A stretch of 64,000 nucleotides of DNA from positions 176,363 to 240,362 of the forward strand of contig NZ_AZDV01000028.1 in the NCBI RefSeq assembly GCF_001434835.1, given 5' to 3'. Each line of letters opens with the position of its first letter. Position 1 is the stretch's first letter. This stretch comes from Levilactobacillus acidifarinae DSM 19394 = JCM 15949 (lineage in GTDB: Bacteria; Bacillota; Bacilli; Lactobacillales; Lactobacillaceae). The position numbers and the translations under genes are program-made. Below are positions 62,171 through 64,000 of this stretch, one piece after another. Below the pieces are notes generated by a model. That model saw only the letters and a list, made by a program, of their open reading frames with translations, was not told where the DNA came from and ran no database searches.

Positions 62171-63808
62171 TTACTTGGAGATGTAAGTCTGACTGAAGTC
62201 CCAGTTAGCGCCGGTTGGGAAGTAGATGATTCCCTTGACGTTGGACTTGACCAGTTGTGGCTTAGCTTGTTGATAGATTGGGATGATCCCTTGATCGTTC
62301 ATCAACGTCTTTTCAGCGTCAACCAAGTCGTTCCACCGAGCGGATTCGTTGTTGGCATCTTGGTTGTTGGCCTTGTCGATGTCCTTGTCGTACGTTGCGG
62401 ACTTCCACTTCCCGTTGTTGTACGAGTTGTCGGAAGTAAACAGTGACAAGAAGGAGATTGGATCGGCAAAGTCAGCACCCCAGCCAGAAACCACGGCATC
62501 GAATTGACCATTTTGTGACCGGCTCAACCGCGTCTTGAATGGTAAGTTACTGTTCGTGACCTTCAACCCAGGTAACTTGGCCCATTGACTCTGAACGTAT
62601 TCAGTAGCGTTCTTGCCGGCTGGCGTATCATCGGCCGTTAAGGTCAGCGACACGTTCGACTTCCCGGTTTCCTTTAAGGCCTTCTTCCAAAGCGTCTTGG
62701 CTTTGGCTAAGTTGTAAGCCGTCCCTTCGTCCGTCTTAGCTTGCTTAGCGAAGTCCGTGCCCTTGTAGGAAACTAACCCGTCAGCCACGTACCCAGATGG
62801 CACCGTGGAGCCGTCTTGTAAGACCTTGTTGACGAATTGGTTCCGGTTGATGGCTAAGGACAAAGCCTTCCGGGCGTTGACGTTCTTAAAGAGGCTGTCT
62901 TTCTTTTCGTTCAATTCAATGTAGAAGGTTGACGCACCCTTCCGAACCACGTACTGTTTACTGTTCTTGTAGTTCTTCGGTTGTTGACCACTCAGGTAAG
63001 TAGCGTCCAACTTGCCACTTTGATATTGACTCAAAGCAGTTTGGGGATCCTTCATCGTCTTGAAGTTGATCTTCTTCAACTTGACGTTCTTAGCGTTCCA
63101 GTAGTTGCTGTTCTTGCTTAACGTCCAGTTGTCTGACGTCCCGGTCCAGTAAGTTAACTTGAATGGCCCATTGTAAACGTTACTTTGCGCGTTAGCAGCG
63201 TACTTCTTGCCGTACTTTTGAACAACCTTTTGATCTTGTGGGTAGAAGGTTGGGTTAGCGACTAAGGCTGGGAAGTAGTTCGTCGCCTTGGTCAGGGTGA
63301 CGACGACCTTGTAGTTACCGGCCGCCTTAATCCCTAAGCTGGAAACCGGCTTCTTACTGTTCATGATGGCGTTAGCGTTCTTCACTTGAGCGAACAAGTA
63401 AGCGTATTGCGAAGCGGTCTTCGGATTAACGGTGCGTTGCCAGGAATAAACAAAATCTTTAGCGGTAACGGCATCCCCGTTACTCCACTTGGACTTCCGT
63501 AAATTGAAGGTATACGTTTTCCCGTCCTTGGACTTGGAATAGCTCTTGGCGACCCCAGGATGGGTCTTACTGTTCTTCCCCATCCGGAGTAACCCTTCGT
63601 TGGTGTTGTTCAGGGTTTCGCCGGAAACCACGTCGGTCGCCGTGGAAATATCCATAGATGGTAAGGCCGAGGATTCCATCCAGTCTAAGGTTTGGTCCTT
63701 CGCCTGGCTGGCACCACTGTTACTACTGGACGAGCTCCCACACGCCGCTAATAAGATTGCGGCAAACGTGGCAACCGTCCCTAACTTGACTGCTGAATTG
63801 ATCTTCAT
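62171..63808 (-). CDS. oppA: Oligopeptide-binding lipoprotein OppA (copy 2)
   Basis: A 545-residue peptide-binding lipoprotein, near-copy of the one at 60219-61853 (same signal MKINSAVKLGTVATFAAILLAACG, same domain blocks), with Cys23 as the lipid site. Differences are scattered through the whole domain, so ligand range may have changed. The ATG at 63808 corresponds to the start of copy 1; a GTG directly before it is possible. Confidence 0.95.
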   Translation of the reverse strand: MKINSAVKLGTVATFAAILLAACGSSSSSNSGASQAKDQTLDWMESSALPSMDISTATDVVSGETLNNTNEGLLRMGKNSKTHPGVAKSYSKSKDGKTYTFNLRKSKWSNGDAVTAKDFVYSWQRTVNPKTASQYAYLFAQVKNANAIMNSKKPVSSLGIKAAGNYKVVVTLTKATNYFPALVANPTFYPQDQKVVQKYGKKYAANAQSNVYNGPFKLTYWTGTSDNWTLSKNSNYWNAKNVKLKKINFKTMKDPQTALSQYQSGKLDATYLSGQQPKNYKNSKQYVVRKGASTFYIELNEKKDSLFKNVNARKALSLAINRNQFVNKVLQDGSTVPSGYVADGLVSYKGTDFAKQAKTDEGTAYNLAKAKTLWKKALKETGKSNVSLTLTADDTPAGKNATEYVQSQWAKLPGLKVTNSNLPFKTRLSRSQNGQFDAVVSGWGADFADPISFLSLFTSDNSYNNGKWKSATYDKDIDKANNQDANNESARWNDLVDAEKTLMNDQGIIPIYQQAKPQLVKSNVKGIIYFPTGANWDFSQTYISK

Positions 63809-64000
63809 CACTTATTCAACCCCTCTTAGTTGGTCATGGAACAAAAACTAACACCTCAAATTTGATTAGCCTTAGTGTATATTAGAAAAGCATTAAAATC
63901 AATAGAAATATCTAATTTATTTTTAGTAAACCGTTATAAACACTGATTTATCAATCTTTTAAATTAAGGATAATTGATTAATTCAGTAAATTTTTCCCCG
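63809..64000 (-). promoter_or_regulatory. Promoter/leader of oppA copy 2
   Basis: The same leader as copy 1: TTGATTTTAAT, TTTTCTAATATACA, the palindrome TCAAATTTGA (63856-63865), and GAGGGG. The distance from TTGATT to TATACA is 15 bases, so a different -10 register or an activator is possible. The A/T-rich sequence further right to the edge shows no gene. Confidence 0.6.

Noticed and set aside
1..64000. Mobile elements, prophage genes, CRISPR arrays, restriction or toxin-antitoxin systems
   Set aside because: No transposase, integrase, regularly spaced repeats, methylase or typical toxin-antitoxin pair was seen; the small membrane peptides alone are not enough for a toxin call.

Overview
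The window is chromosomal DNA of a lactic acid bacterium of the family Lactobacillaceae. Gene content and protein style fit a Levilactobacillus-like (L. brevis group) species: a malolactic enzyme, PepN and PepD peptidases, a full oligopeptide permease, an araBDA/AraR arabinose locus, a lysine-riboswitch permease, strong GGAGG ribosome sites, and roughly half G+C. The genus is an inference; no rRNA lies in the window. I see no phage, insertion sequence, CRISPR array or tRNA gene. About fifty-four genes, mostly on the minus strand, are densely packed and separated by clear intrinsic terminators.

Layout. 1-421: two repeated strong promoters firing leftward off the edge (rRNA-promoter-like). 0.4-2.6 kb: T-box-controlled serS and a deoxynucleoside kinase. 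2.8-4.7 kb: lysine-riboswitch-controlled LysP. 4.7-10.7 kb: GNAT, esterase, PAP2 phosphatase, a split ThrE-type exporter, and a CDF metal exporter with a DtxR/MntR regulator. 10.7-11.25 kb: 500 bp without a gene but with strong inverted repeats. 11.25-14.1 kb: MerR regulator divergent from a DHA2 drug exporter plus DUF4811 protein, with a shared palindrome across the two -35 boxes. 14.3-19.9 kb: azlCD, RluA/GcvH-like/DUF1003 operon, and several tiny membrane-protein genes. 19.9-28.2 kb: the arabinose regulon (transporter-araB-araD-araA, araR), bracketed by two paralogous sugar O-acetyltransferases. 28.3-33.9 kb: RecQ, a CoA-disulfide reductase/rhodanese fusion, a small decayed secreted-protein gene, PepD. 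33.9-37.3 kb: LysR/GNAT pair, lipoprotein tyrosine phosphatase, XRE regulator. 37.4-43.3 kb: PepN, then an ABC-2 exporter flanked by two secreted matrixin-like metalloproteases. 43.5-49.2 kb: coaA-GNAT-guaA and HelD. 49.4-55.8 kb: cation/proton antiporter, histidine phosphatase, mleS/mleR and two small genes. 55.9-64 kb: oppA-oppA-oppBCDF.

How it fits together. The region serves growth on plant-derived and protein-rich substrates: arabinose entry into the pentose phosphate/phosphoketolase route, malate decarboxylation for acid tolerance and proton motive force, and peptide import (Opp) feeding PepN and PepD. The most unusual items are the protease-ABC exporter-protease arrangement at 40.0-43.3 kb, the structured orphan intergenic region at 10.8-11.2 kb, a terminator that overlaps the ribosome site of the next gene at about 17.0 kb, and a GNAT with a lost acetyl-CoA loop at 45.2 kb.
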